A stretch of 64,000 nt of DNA from Streptomyces flaveolus (GCF_014648815.1 NZ_BMRV01000001.1:186001-250000), one strand, 5' to 3'; numbered from the stretch's first letter, positions 45,098-54,233 are shown. Notes: a model not told the origin generated them from the letters alone. Numbers and translations: made by a program.

Positions 45098-47671
45098 ATG
45101 AACGACGCAGTGGACCACGGGAGGCACGAGCACATGGGCGAGAGGGCGCGTGCCGGGGAGCACGCGGGCGTCTGGTCCGGCAGCTGGGTCGCGGAGCGGC
45201 TCGGCGTCGAACTCGCGGGCGACGACGCCCTCACCGGCATGCTGGGACTCGCCCTGCGCCGCAACCCCAAGCGCGCCCATCTGCTCGTGTCCCACGTGCT
45301 CGGCAAGCACGTCCCGCAGTCCCCGTCCGTCGTGTACGGCCACGGTGTCGCCCTCGGGCGGCGCGTCCGCGACCTGCTGGGCGCCGAGGAGGCCGGCCGG
45401 GCCGTCGTCCTCGGCTACGCGGAGACCGCCACCGGACTGGGCCACTCGGTCGCCGACGGCCTGGGCTCCGCCCCGTACCTGCACTCCACCCGCCGTCCGG
45501 TCACCGGCGTCGCCCGCGCGGGCGGCTTCGAGGAGTCCCACTCGCACGCCACCTCCCACCTGCTGCTCCCCGAGGACCCGGCGCTGCTGGCGGGTGACGG
45601 GCCGCTGGTCCTGGTCGACGACGAGTTCTCCACGGGGAACACGGTGCTGAACACCGTGCGCGATCTCCATGAGCGGTATCCGCGGGGGTGGTACGTGGTG
45701 GTCGCCCTGGTGGACATGCGGTCCGCGGCGGACGTGGGGCGGCTCGAGGACTTCGCCCGGGAGATCGGCGCGCGGGTGGATCTCGTGACGGCGGCCTCGG
45801 GGACGGTGCGGTTGCCGGAAGGGGTGCTGGAGAAGGGGCAGGCACTGGTGGCGCGGTACGAGGCGGAAGACGCCGGGGCCGGTGGCCCGTCGTCCGCGGC
45901 GCCGTCGGGGCCGGTCGCGCAGTCGCCCGACCACCCGCACACGCCGGATCACCGCGCCCGCCCCCACGCCACCCCCGTGGACCTGTGCTGGCCCCCCGGC
46001 CTCCCCGACGGCGGCCGGCACGGCTTCACCCCCGCCCACCGTGTCCGCCTCGAATCCGCCCTCCCGGGGATGGCCGCCCGGATCGCGCGGGCGCTGCCCG
46101 CCGGCGTCCGCCGCGTGCTCGTCCTCGGCTTCGAGGAGCTGATGTACGCCCCGCTGCGCCTGGCCGTCGAGCTGGAGCGGACCACCGGAGTCGAGGTGCG
46201 CTACTCCACCACCACCCGCTCGCCCGTCCTCGCGGTCGACGACCCCGGGTACGCGATACGCACCCGCCTGGTCTTCCCCGCGCACGACGACCCCGCCGAC
46301 GGCCCCGGCGAGCGCTACGCCTACAACGTCGCGGGCGGCGGCTTCGACGCCGTCGTCGCCGTCGTCGACTCGGCCGCCGACACCCCCGCGCTGCACGCGC
46401 CCGGCGGACTGACGGCCCGGCTCGCCGCGCACGTCCCGCACGTCCTGCTCGCGGTCGTCCCGTCCTACGTGCCCGGGTCAGCCGACTCCCCGCACGCCCC
46501 CGAAAGGCCCCCGATGCTGCCCGAGCCCCTGCGTGGCCCCGCCTTCTCCTCGTACGCCCCCGACGAGGTCGGCTGGCTGCTCCAGGACCTCTCGGAGGTG
46601 ACGCTGGAGGCACCGACCGAGGAGCGCGAGGAGGCCATCCAGCGGGGCGGCGCCCACTACGCGGAGTCGCTGCCCGTCGAGTACCAGCCCAGCGAGCAGT
46701 ACCAGGAACTGTTCCACGCCGCGCTCAGGGCGTCCGCGGCACGCCTCGCGCGAGCCGTCGGCGCGGTCACCGAGATCGTGCTGACCGAGCGGTCGCCGCG
46801 CCCCGTCCTGGTCTCCCTCGCCCGCGCGGGCACCCCGGTCGGCATCCTGATGCGCCGCTGGGCGCAGTACCGGCACGGCCTCGACCTGCCGCACTACGCC
46901 GTGTCGATCGTCCGGGGCCGCGGCATCGACGCCAACGCGCTGCGCCGGCTGGCCGCCGACCACGACCCGGCCGACGTCGTCTTCGTCGACGGCTGGACCG
47001 GCAAGGGCGCCATCACCCGCGAACTGGCCGCCGCCCTGCGCGACTTCGAGGTCTCCGACGGCATCAGCGGCTTCGACCCGGAGATCGCCGTCCTCGCCGA
47101 CCCCGGCTCCTGCGTACGCACCTACGGCACCCGCGACGACTTCCTCATCCCGTCCGCCTGCCTCAACTCCACCGTCTCCGGCCTGATATCCCGCACCGTG
47201 CTCCGCGCCGACCTGGTCGGCCCGCACGACTACCACGGCGCGAAGTTCTACCGCGAACTCGCCGGCGCCGACCTGTCGGTGGCCTTCCTGGACGCCGTCT
47301 CCGCCCGCTTCCCGGAGGTCGCGGACACCGTCGACGCCCAGGTCAAGGAACTTCTCGCCGCCGACCGCACCCCCACCTGGGAGGGCTGGGCCGCCGTCGA
47401 GCGCATCAGCGAGGAGTACGGCATCCACGACGTCAACCTCGTCAAGCCCGGCGTCGGCGAGACCACCCGCGTGATGCTGCGCCGGGTGCCCTGGAAGGTG
47501 CTGGCCCGGGCCGGTGCGGGCGCCGACCTGGACCATGTGCGGCTGCTGGCCGAGCAGCGGGGCGTGCCCGTGGAGGAGGTCGACGGCCTGCCCTACACCT
47601 GCGTCGGGCTGATCCACCCGAAGTACACGCGCGGCGCGACCGGCGCCGACGGCAGGGCGGTGACGCGCTGA
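45098..47671 (+). CDS. Ter-linked fusion: PRTase, TRSP, StiP-type PRTase and PELOTA domains
   Basis: The 857-residue protein joins four parts of the ter-linked pathway. Residues 1-255 are a phosphoribosyltransferase with PRPP loop VDDEFSTGNT at 173-182. A disordered linker follows, then a TRSP domain at about 293-470. A second PRTase-like domain spans roughly 485-785 (opening SYAPDEVGWLLQD; loop VDGWTGKGAI near 630), of the kind also annotated cysteine protease StiP. A PELOTA RNA-binding-like domain is near 797-850, ending GLPYTCVGLIHPKY. The pathway is predicted to build a nucleoside-like metabolite. Some organisms encode these parts as separate genes. The ATG follows AAGGA; the stop overlaps the HAD start. 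Confidence 0.85.
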   Translation: MNDAVDHGRHEHMGERARAGEHAGVWSGSWVAERLGVELAGDDALTGMLGLALRRNPKRAHLLVSHVLGKHVPQSPSVVYGHGVALGRRVRDLLGAEEAGRAVVLGYAETATGLGHSVADGLGSAPYLHSTRRPVTGVARAGGFEESHSHATSHLLLPEDPALLAGDGPLVLVDDEFSTGNTVLNTVRDLHERYPRGWYVVVALVDMRSAADVGRLEDFAREIGARVDLVTAASGTVRLPEGVLEKGQALVARYEAEDAGAGGPSSAAPSGPVAQSPDHPHTPDHRARPHATPVDLCWPPGLPDGGRHGFTPAHRVRLESALPGMAARIARALPAGVRRVLVLGFEELMYAPLRLAVELERTTGVEVRYSTTTRSPVLAVDDPGYAIRTRLVFPAHDDPADGPGERYAYNVAGGGFDAVVAVVDSAADTPALHAPGGLTARLAAHVPHVLLAVVPSYVPGSADSPHAPERPPMLPEPLRGPAFSSYAPDEVGWLLQDLSEVTLEAPTEEREEAIQRGGAHYAESLPVEYQPSEQYQELFHAALRASAARLARAVGAVTEIVLTERSPRPVLVSLARAGTPVGILMRRWAQYRHGLDLPHYAVSIVRGRGIDANALRRLAADHDPADVVFVDGWTGKGAITRELAAALRDFEVSDGISGFDPEIAVLADPGSCVRTYGTRDDFLIPSACLNSTVSGLISRTVLRADLVGPHDYHGAKFYRELAGADLSVAFLDAVSARFPEVADTVDAQVKELLAADRTPTWEGWAAVERISEEYGIHDVNLVKPGVGETTRVMLRRVPWKVLARAGAGADLDHVRLLAEQRGVPVEEVDGLPYTCVGLIHPKYTRGATGADGRAVTR

Positions 47672-48480
47672 TGCCGGTGCTCGTCGCGAGCGACCTCGAC
47701 CGCACGCTCATCTACTCCGCCGCCGCGCTGGGGCTGACCATGCCCGACGCGCGGGCGCCCCGGCTGCTGTGCGTGGAGGTCTACGAGAGCAAGCCCCTGT
47801 CCTACATGACCGAGACGGCCGCCGGACTGCTGACCGAGCTCGGCGGCACCGCCGTCTTCGTGCCGACCACCACCCGCACCCGCGAGCAGTACCGGCGCAT
47901 CAGCCTCCCCGGCCCCCCGCCGGAGTACGCGATCTGCGCCAACGGCGGCCACCTGCTGGTCGACGGCGTCACCGACCCCGACTGGCACGCGCGGGTGACC
48001 GCGCGGCTGGCCGACGAGTGCGCCTCGCTGGACGAGGTCCGCGACCACCTCATGCGCACCGCCGACCCGGTGTGGGTGCGCAAGCAGCGGGTGGCCGAGG
48101 ACCTGTTCGCCTACCTCGTCGTCGAGCGGGAGCTGCTGCCCGAGGACTGGGTGAAGGAGCTCGCCGTCTGGGCCGAGAACCGCGGCTGGACCGTGTCCCT
48201 CCAGGGCCGCAAGATCTACACCGTGCCCAAGCCGCTGACCAAGAGCGCCGCCGTGCGCGAGGTCGCCCGCCGCACCGGCGCCGATCTCACGCTGGCCGCC
48301 GGCGACTCCCTCCTCGACGCCGACCTGCTGCTGGCCGCGGACCGGGGCTGGCGTCCCGGCCACGGCGAGCTGGCCGACTCCGGCTGGGCGGCACCGGCGA
48401 TCGAGGCCCTGCCCGAGCGGGGGGTGCTGGCGGGGGAGCGGATCCTGCGGGAGTTCCTCACGGCGGCGGACAGGCCCTAG
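47671..48480 (+). CDS. Ter-linked HAD-family phosphatase
   Basis: The 269-residue enzyme has HAD motif I SDLDRTLI (nucleophile and acid Asp), motif II Thr in FVPTTTRT, motif III Lys in KPLTKSAAV and motif IV AAGDSLLDADLL. A C2-type cap between motifs II and III suggests a small sugar or nucleotide phosphate. The ATG is read from TGATG, overlapping the preceding stop by one base, so translation is coupled. It would remove a phosphate in the final or an intermediate step of the ter-linked metabolite. Confidence 0.87.
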   Translation: MPVLVASDLDRTLIYSAAALGLTMPDARAPRLLCVEVYESKPLSYMTETAAGLLTELGGTAVFVPTTTRTREQYRRISLPGPPPEYAICANGGHLLVDGVTDPDWHARVTARLADECASLDEVRDHLMRTADPVWVRKQRVAEDLFAYLVVERELLPEDWVKELAVWAENRGWTVSLQGRKIYTVPKPLTKSAAVREVARRTGADLTLAAGDSLLDADLLLAADRGWRPGHGELADSGWAAPAIEALPERGVLAGERILREFLTAADRP

Positions 48481-48502
48481 CGGCCGCCGCGCCCGGCACC
48501 GT

Positions 48503-49159
48503 TCACCGCCGGTCCGCCTTGCGGCGGCTGCCGCGGCCCGGGCGCAGCAGCCGCAGGAGCACGAAGGCCACCACGGCCAGCGCGGCGGCGGCGAGCACGA
48601 CCTTGGAGTACGCGGACACGACCGTGCTCACCTGGTGCCAGTTGTCGCCGAGGAAGTAGCCGGCCAGCACGAAGGCGGTGTTCCAGATGGCGCTGCCCGC
48701 GGTGGTCAGCGCCGTGAACACCGGCAGGGGCATGCGCTCCACGCCCGCCGGGACGGAGATCAGGCTGCGGAAGACGGGGAGCATCCGGCCGAAGAACACG
48801 GCCTTGGTGCCGTGCCGGCGGAACCACTCCTCCGTGCGCTCGATGTCCGAGACCTTCACCAGCGGCAGCCGGGCCGCCACGGCGATCGTCCGCTCCCGGC
48901 CGAGGAGCGCCCCGATGCCGTACAGCGCGAGGGCGCCCACGACCGAACCGGCGATGGTCCACACGAGTGCGGCGACCAGGTTCATGCTGCCGGTGCTGGC
49001 CGCGAAGCCCGCCAGCGGCAGGATGACCTCGCTCGGGATCGGCGGGAAGAGGTTCTCCAGGGCGACGGCCAGCCCGGCCCCGGGCGCGCCGAGGGCGTCC
49101 ATCAGGTCGCTGATCCACTGGGGCGCGCCGCCCGTCGCCTCCGCCGCGATGACTGCCAT
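48503..49159 (-). CDS. DedA/VTT-family membrane protein
   Basis: The 218-residue protein is a DedA-family member, with ENLFPPIPSEVILPLAGF near residue 35 and FFGRMLPVFRSLISVPAGVERM with the conserved arginines. It has about five membrane segments. Related proteins translocate undecaprenyl phosphate or phosphatidylethanolamine across the membrane. The ATG follows GGAGAC. It converges with the HAD gene 22 bases away. A second, more distant VTT protein is at 52.9-53.5 kb. Confidence 0.9.
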   Translation of the reverse strand: MAVIAAEATGGAPQWISDLMDALGAPGAGLAVALENLFPPIPSEVILPLAGFAASTGSMNLVAALVWTIAGSVVGALALYGIGALLGRERTIAVAARLPLVKVSDIERTEEWFRRHGTKAVFFGRMLPVFRSLISVPAGVERMPLPVFTALTTAGSAIWNTAFVLAGYFLGDNWHQVSTVVSAYSKVVLAAAALAVVAFVLLRLLRPGRGSRRKADRR

Positions 49160-49236
49160 GTCTCCACGCTAGGCGGGCGAACCTGAAGAGATCCTGAGCA
49201 GCCGGGGCGGCCCTGGGCGCGCCCCGGCGTCACCGG

Positions 49237-49461
49237 TCAGCCGCAGCAGCCCCCGCCGCAGCAGCCGCCACCGCCTCCGCCGCCCGCGCGGGGCGCCGGG
49301 GCGGGTGCGGAGGCCGAGCCGCCGACGGCGACCGTCGACAGCAGCTTCACCGTGTCGTCGTGGCCCGCGGGGCAGGGCGCCGGGGCGGAGGACTCGGCCA
49401 TGGGACGGCTCAGTTCGAAGGTGTCGCCGCAGCTGCGGCAGCGGTACTCGTAGCGAGGCAT
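49237..49461 (-). CDS. FmdB-family zinc-ribbon protein
   Basis: The 74-residue protein opens with the FmdB zinc ribbon (MPRYEYRCRSCG with CxxC, then CPAGHDDTVKLLS where the second pair is C and H-like). It ends in a glycine-rich stretch with two CC pairs (GGGGGGGCCGGGCCG). FmdB-type proteins were proposed as regulators of formamidase genes, but the function here is unknown. The ATG at 49461 is chosen over a GTG six bases upstream. Confidence 0.85.
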   Translation of the reverse strand: MPRYEYRCRSCGDTFELSRPMAESSAPAPCPAGHDDTVKLLSTVAVGGSASAPAPAPRAGGGGGGGCCGGGCCG

Positions 49462-49516
49462 GCGCACAGGTTAACCGGCGGCCCCGGACGGCCGGCCCCG
49501 GTGGCGGAAGCCGGTC

Positions 49517-50923
49517 TCAGTGCCCGCTTCCCCGCTCCTCGCGGATGTGCGTCACCACGTCGGCGACCGTCCGGCGGACCGCGTCGGTCTCCGTCAGGAA
49601 GTGCCAGTAGTCGGGGTGCCGGCCCTCCAGCGTGGTGATCGCCCGTTCGAGCCGGGCCACGGCGTCGTCCAGGGGGCGCGCGTGCCGCGGGTCGGGGGTG
49701 TTGCGGCCCGCCATGGCGAGCCGCTGGGCGTCACGGATCGCGAACCGGGTGCGTTCGATCTCCTGCTGCGGGTCCTTCTGCACGGCGTTGAGCTGCCGCA
49801 GCCGGTCACCGGCGGCCGAGACGGCCTCGTCGGTGTTGTTCAGCAGCGCCCGGACCGTCGACAGCAGGGCGGTGGCGTCGGGCCAGCGCTGCTCGTCGCG
49901 GGCGCGCTGCGCCTCGGCCAGCCTGGCCTCGGCCTGGTGGACCGTTTCGGCGGCGTGGTCGGGCACGTGCTGGAGGTCCTGCCAGCAGGCGGCCGTGAAC
50001 CGCCGCCGCAGCTCGCTCAGGACCGGTTCGACCTGCCCGGCGCGGGTGGTCAGGGCCTGGGCGCGGGTGCGCAGGGAGACCAGCCGGTGGTCGGTCTCGG
50101 CGGCCCGCTCGGGCAGCCGTTCGGCCTCGGCCCGGACCGCCTCGGCCTCCCGGGTGACCCGGTCGGCCCGCTCCAGGGTCTGGGGCACGCCGTGCTGTCC
50201 GGCGCCCTGGTTCAGCCGGGTCAGCTCCGGGCCCAGGGCGGCGAGGCGGGCGGCGAGGTCGTCGGCCTTCAGCCCGGCGCCCCGTACGGCGTCCAGGGCG
50301 TCGGAGGCGGCGAGCAGGGCCTGCCGGGCGCGCTCGACGGCGGGGGCGAGCCGGGCCAGCTGGGTCTCGGCCTTGCCGAGCAGCGGGCCGAGTCCTTCGG
50401 CGAAGCGGTCCAGTTCCTGCTTGACCCGGCCCAGCTCGTCCGTGGCGGCGGTCAGTTCGGTGCGGGCGCGGGAGGCGGCCGACGCCTCCAGGTCGTCCCG
50501 GTCCAGGTCGTGGGCGTCGACGGCGCTGATGTACCGGCCGCTGGCCTCGTCGATGCGCCGGCCCAGCGCCGCGAAGCCGTCGACGGCGCGGCGGGCGGCG
50601 GGGGAGGAGTCGACGGCCGCGATCGTCTCTATCGAGATCCGCAGGTCCCGCTGGGCGGTGTCCAGCTCGTAGAAGGCCGCCGCGGCGGCGTCCTTCGCGG
50701 CCTGCGCCTCGGCCCGCTGGCTCTCGGCCCGGCCGCCGAACCAGCGCCGGGTGCCGCCGCCGGCGAACGCGGCGGGCAGGGCGAGCGCGGCGAGCAGCGG
50801 CAGGCCCAGCAGGGTGAGCGTGTCACGGAGCGGGCCGGGCGGGCGGCTCCTCGGGGCCCGGTGCGGCAGGCGCGGCGCGCGCGGCACCATCGGCGAGTAC
50901 GGCTGCGATGGTGTCGCCGTCAC
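49517..50923 (-). CDS. Membrane-anchored coiled-coil protein of unknown function
   Basis: The 468-residue protein starts with a proline-rich 35-residue segment and one membrane helix (TLLGLPLLAALALPAAFAG near 36-54). A long Ala/Arg/Glu-rich helical region without glycine-proline breaks covers residues 65-460 and should form extended coiled coils. No enzymatic motif is visible. It could span the wall zone or organise a cytoplasmic scaffold, depending on orientation. It lies 71 bases upstream of the DUF4097 gene's stop and is probably a separate unit. I do not recognise a named family. Confidence 0.7.
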   Translation of the reverse strand: MTATPSQPYSPMVPRAPRLPHRAPRSRPPGPLRDTLTLLGLPLLAALALPAAFAGGGTRRWFGGRAESQRAEAQAAKDAAAAAFYELDTAQRDLRISIETIAAVDSSPAARRAVDGFAALGRRIDEASGRYISAVDAHDLDRDDLEASAASRARTELTAATDELGRVKQELDRFAEGLGPLLGKAETQLARLAPAVERARQALLAASDALDAVRGAGLKADDLAARLAALGPELTRLNQGAGQHGVPQTLERADRVTREAEAVRAEAERLPERAAETDHRLVSLRTRAQALTTRAGQVEPVLSELRRRFTAACWQDLQHVPDHAAETVHQAEARLAEAQRARDEQRWPDATALLSTVRALLNNTDEAVSAAGDRLRQLNAVQKDPQQEIERTRFAIRDAQRLAMAGRNTPDPRHARPLDDAVARLERAITTLEGRHPDYWHFLTETDAVRRTVADVVTHIREERGSGH

Positions 50924-50994
50924 ATCCCTCTCCCGTGTCGTCCGTCCTGCCCGGGTTCATTCTCCCACCCGTAAGAGACGAACACACGGGCCGG

Positions 50995-51765
50995 TCAGTT
51001 CGCGGTTCGGACCGTGACTTTGCCGTCCTGGGTCCGCGCGGTCACCACGTGGGAGCTCGCGTCGTCCCGGGGCACGGACACGTCGACCGCCCCGTCGTCG
51101 CTGTCGGCGGACACCTTGTACGTGGCCCGGGGCAGGTCGACGGTGACGGAACCGTCGTCGCTGCGGGTCGCCACCCGGTCGGGGACGGCCCCGAGTTCGA
51201 GGCGGACCGAGCCGTCCTCGGTGGTGGCGTCCACGCGGCGCGAGGAGACCTCCGCGCGCAGCGATCCGTCGTCGCTGTGCAGCGCGAGCGGCCCGGTGGA
51301 GTCGCTGACGCGCACGGACCCGTCCGCCGTGCGGATGTCCAGCGCGTCCCGGAATCCTCGCGCCCGGACGCTGCCGTCGTCGGTCTTCACCGTGACCGCG
51401 ATGCCGCGGGGCACCGCCACGCGGTGCTTGGTGGCACAGTCGGCGATCACGCCGGAGCAGTGGGTCCGCAGCTTCAGCCGGTCGCCGTCCATGCTCCAGG
51501 TCACCTCGGGCTCCGAGCCGACGACCACCGAGCCCTTGAACCACCGGGTGACCTCGACCGTGCCCGACGCGTGTTCCTCCGCGGCGACGATCTCCAGCGC
51601 GGAGTCGTCGGCGTCGATGGTGAGGGTGCTGCCCCGCAGAGCGAAGGACCGGTGGTCGGGGTCCTTGTCCTCGTCGGCGGAGGAGCAGGCGCTGAGCCCC
51701 GCGACGAGGACGGCGACGACGCCGGCGGCGGCGAAGGCACGAGCGGTGACGGTACGGGCGGCCAT
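50995..51765 (-). CDS. DUF4097-type beta-helix lipoprotein
   Basis: The 256-residue product has a lipoprotein signal peptide with lipobox LSAC near residue 27. The rest is a DUF4097-like right-handed beta-helix built from seven repeats of about 20 residues, each with a D-D/E-G-S-V turn (for example TDDGSVRAR, TEDGSVRLE, SDDGSVTVD). It is likely surface-exposed, with an unknown partner. The ATG follows GGGGGAG. The upstream spacer of 215 bases is shared with the divergent tRNA gene. Confidence 0.82.
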   Translation of the reverse strand: MAARTVTARAFAAAGVVAVLVAGLSACSSADEDKDPDHRSFALRGSTLTIDADDSALEIVAAEEHASGTVEVTRWFKGSVVVGSEPEVTWSMDGDRLKLRTHCSGVIADCATKHRVAVPRGIAVTVKTDDGSVRARGFRDALDIRTADGSVRVSDSTGPLALHSDDGSLRAEVSSRRVDATTEDGSVRLELGAVPDRVATRSDDGSVTVDLPRATYKVSADSDDGAVDVSVPRDDASSHVVTARTQDGKVTVRTAN

Positions 51766-51936
51766 GACGATCTCCCCCTGGGACGGACGACGAGGCACCG
51801 CACCGGGAGGCCCGCTCGGCGGGCTCGGCGCGGTGATACTCCTCGACCGTACGGATGCGGGCCCCGCGCGGGGATCCGGGCCGCTCCCGGATACGGGGTG
51901 GGGTTAACCCCCGCCCGGGGCGGGCCCGGAACGCGT

Positions 51937-51967
51937 TTGCCGGACAGTGCCCGGGGCCATGTAGGCT
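51937..51967 (+). promoter_or_regulatory. Putative promoter of tRNA-Val
   Basis: A TTGCCG (51937-51942) and a TAGGCT (51962-51967) hexamer, 19 bases apart, lie directly before the tRNA. The spacing is slightly long for a HrdB promoter. Confidence 0.5.
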
Positions 51968-51980
51968 GTCGACTCGTCCT

Positions 51981-52055
<75 letters not shown>

Positions 52056-52075
52056 GGACCGGCACCAGTGCCGGT

Positions 52076-52110
52076 CGAGAGGCCCCCGGAGACCGTCCGG
52101 GGGCCTCTCG
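52076..52110 (+). terminator. Terminator after tRNA-Val
   Basis: A perfect 15-bp stem (52076-52090 with 52096-52110) follows the tRNA. An 8-bp hairpin, ACCGGCAC with GTGCCGGT (52058-52075), lies between the tRNA and it. Confidence 0.8.
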
Positions 52111-52123
52111 CGTGCGCCTGCCG

Positions 52124-52468
52124 CTAGGTGTCCTGCCCCGGGCGGTCCTCGTGGGCGTGCTTCAGCTCCGTGCGCGCGACCACCCTGTCGGGGCCGGTGA
52201 TCTCGGACCAGTAGCGGTGGGTGCTGACGAAGACGGCGAGCTCGCGCTCGCGCTGCCGGAGCTTCTCCACCTCGGCCTGTTCGTCCTCCGACCAGCCGGG
52301 CGAGGCGGGGCGCTCGACCTTGCGCCAGCCGTTGTCGTCACTGAAGCCGTCCAGCGGCTCGACGGACCAGGGGAGCCTTTTCAACAGGGCCGACAGCTCG
52401 GCCCGGACCTGATGCAGTTCCTCCTGACCGGCGAGGAGATCACTGGGGAAGTCATAGGTCGTAGCCAC
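52124..52468 (-). CDS. Small conserved-looking hypothetical protein
   Basis: The 114-residue protein is soluble and charged. It has a heptad-like helix (ELHQVRAELSALLKRLP) and a second helix (EDEQAEVEKLRQRERELAVFVSTHRYW). I do not recognise it. The GTG start lies one base after GAGGG, which is closer than usual. It is convergent with the tRNA transcript, whose terminator lies between. Codon use is typical of the window, which supports a real gene. Confidence 0.7.
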   Translation of the reverse strand: MATTYDFPSDLLAGQEELHQVRAELSALLKRLPWSVEPLDGFSDDNGWRKVERPASPGWSEDEQAEVEKLRQRERELAVFVSTHRYWSEITGPDRVVARTELKHAHEDRPGQDT

Positions 52469-52583
52469 CCCTCAATGATACGCCTGTTCGAATTTGAGGC
52501 GCGCGTTCCCTTCGGTGGTTCACGCGAACGAGTGGCGCGGTGCGCACGCCCCGCGAGCGGGCCTCCGGGTGGAGACTGGAGCC

Positions 52584-52817
52584 ATGTGCCGCAGCATCAA
52601 AACGCTTCGCCCGCCCGCGCTGGCCGAGGAGGCCACCGGGGACGAGATCAGGGCCGCTGCCCTGCAGTACGTGCGCAAGGTGTCCGGGTTCCGGGCGCCG
52701 GCCGCGCACAACCGGGAGGTCTTCGAACAGGCGGTGGACGCCGTCACCGCGGCCACGGCCGAGCTGCTGGCCGGCCTGGAGGTACGGGGAGGCACCGGCG
52801 CACGGCGGGCGAGCTGA
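52584..52817 (+). CDS. DUF2277 small protein
   Basis: The 77-residue protein begins MCRSIKTLRPP and contains ATGDEIRAAALQYVRKVSGFRAP, the DUF2277 pattern. It is widespread and of unknown function. The ATG follows GGAG. It is convergent with the VTT gene 34 bases downstream. Confidence 0.85.
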   Translation: MCRSIKTLRPPALAEEATGDEIRAAALQYVRKVSGFRAPAAHNREVFEQAVDAVTAATAELLAGLEVRGGTGARRAS

Positions 52818-52851
52818 CGCCGCTGCCGTGACCGGCCGCTCGGGACGCCCG

Positions 52852-53499
52852 CTACGAGGCCTCGGTGGGCCGTGGCTGGCGGCGCATCAGGTACGCCGCG
52901 CCCGCCCCCGCGCCGAACAGGGCGACGAGGGACACGCCCGTCGCCAGCCAGCTCGCGCCGAGCCACTGGCCGCCGAAGTAGCCGAGGGCGACGCTGTACG
53001 CGGCCCAGGACAGCCCGGCGAGGGCGGACCAGGGCAGGAACTCGCGGACCCGGCGGTGGGCTGCTCCGGCGACGAGCGAGACGACCGAGCGGCCGGCCGG
53101 GGCGAAACGGGCCAGGACGACGAGGGCGCCCCGGGCGCCCCCGCTGCGGGCGAGCGCTCCGCCGAGACGTTGCTGAGCGGTGGTCAGCCGGCGCGACCGG
53201 GCGATCGCCCGGTCCAGACGGGCTCCGCCGCGCCAGGCCAGGCGGTACACCACCAGGTCGCCGAGGACGGAGGCGGTCGTCGCGCACAGCAGGAGGACCA
53301 GGATGTCGGGGACGTCGTGCGGCACCCGTCCGGCCGCCGCCGCACCCGAGCCCGCGGCCGCCGCCGTGGCCGCCGTGATCACGAGCACGCCGCTCGGCAG
53401 CACCGGCAGGAAGACGTCGAGCAGCACCGAGACGACCACCAGCACATAGATCCATGGGCTGCTGACCAGCGCCGCCACATTCCCGAAACCCTCGACCAC
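52852..53499 (-). CDS. VTT/DedA-like membrane protein
   Basis: The 215-residue protein has four to five membrane segments and the VTT-type features DVFLPVLPSGVLVITAATAAAAG and VLARFAPAGRSVVSLVAGAAHR with conserved arginines. It may move lipids across the membrane, as other DedA relatives do. Two tandem GTG codons (53502, 53499) could start it; GGGGAG is best spaced for 53499. The open frame continues upstream without ribosome sites. Confidence 0.8.
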   Translation of the reverse strand: MVEGFGNVAALVSSPWIYVLVVVSVLLDVFLPVLPSGVLVITAATAAAAGSGAAAAGRVPHDVPDILVLLLCATTASVLGDLVVYRLAWRGGARLDRAIARSRRLTTAQQRLGGALARSGGARGALVVLARFAPAGRSVVSLVAGAAHRRVREFLPWSALAGLSWAAYSVALGYFGGQWLGASWLATGVSLVALFGAGAGAAYLMRRQPRPTEAS

Positions 53500-53666
53500 C
53501 ACAACTCCCCTGGCTCCCCCGTGGACCGGACCGTGCCGCGATGCGCGGGGAAACGGCAGGAGCGGTCGATGACAGCCATACAGCGTACGCCCGGGGTGTG
53601 ACACATGGTTCACAGGGGGCTCGCGGGCACGCCACGGAGTGTTCACCCGACCGCCGCACACGCGAG

Positions 53667-53698
53667 GCGGCGCCCACCCCGTGGGAGGTGGGCGCCGC
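53667..53698 (-). terminator. Terminator after the DoxX gene
   Basis: A perfect 12-bp stem (GCGGCGCCCACC with GGTGGGCGCCGC) with an eight-base loop lies 11 bases past the DoxX stop on the minus strand. Confidence 0.78.
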
Positions 53699-53708
53699 AG
53701 CGGTCGGC

Positions 53709-54161
53709 TCAGGCCGCGACGGGCGTCTGCTCCGTCGCCTGCTTCTCCGGCCGGGACGTGCGCCGGGCCAGGACCCGGTCCAGGCCGAAGGCGCCGGAGC
53801 CGGTGAAGGCCAGCAGCAGGAAGGCCCAGCAGAACATCGCGGAGGCCTCGCCGCCGTTCTCCATCGGCCACAGGGCTCCCGGCTGGTGCACCTTGAAGTA
53901 GGCGTACGCCATCGAGCCCGAGGCGATGAGCGCGGCGGCGCGCGTGCCGAGGCCCAGCAGGACGAAGCCGCCGGCGACGAGCTGGATCACGGCGGCGTAC
54001 CAGCCCGGCCAGGTGCCGGTCTCTATCGTGCCGCCGGTTCCCGAGGCGCCGCCGAGCACGCCGAAGAGGGAGGCGGCGCCGTGGCAGGCGAAGAGCAGGC
54101 CGACGACGATGCGGAACAGGCCGAGGGCGTAGGGCTGGGCGCTGTCGAGGCGTCCGGACAT
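53709..54161 (-). CDS. DoxX-family membrane protein
   Basis: The 150-residue protein has four membrane helices and the DoxX pattern LGLFRIVVGLLFACHGAASLFG at the start. Members include subunits linked to quinone or thiosulfate oxidation and to oxidative stress complexes, but most are undefined. The ATG follows GGAGCACCCCCCGC. Its 230-base leader holds several palindromes (54234-54262 and 54322-54351), so control may be complex. Confidence 0.85.
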   Translation of the reverse strand: MSGRLDSAQPYALGLFRIVVGLLFACHGAASLFGVLGGASGTGGTIETGTWPGWYAAVIQLVAGGFVLLGLGTRAAALIASGSMAYAYFKVHQPGALWPMENGGEASAMFCWAFLLLAFTGSGAFGLDRVLARRTSRPEKQATEQTPVAA

Positions 54162-54233
54162 GCGGGGGGTGCTCCTTCGGTCGGCCGGTCCGTGGGGGAC
54201 CGGTGGGGGACGGAACCGAGTGGGCTGCCCACG

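Noticed and set aside
51900..51911. GGGGTTAACCCC palindrome between the DUF4097 gene and tRNA-Val
   Set aside because: It is a perfect 12-bp palindrome, but it is not repeated elsewhere in the window and has no clear relation to either promoter.
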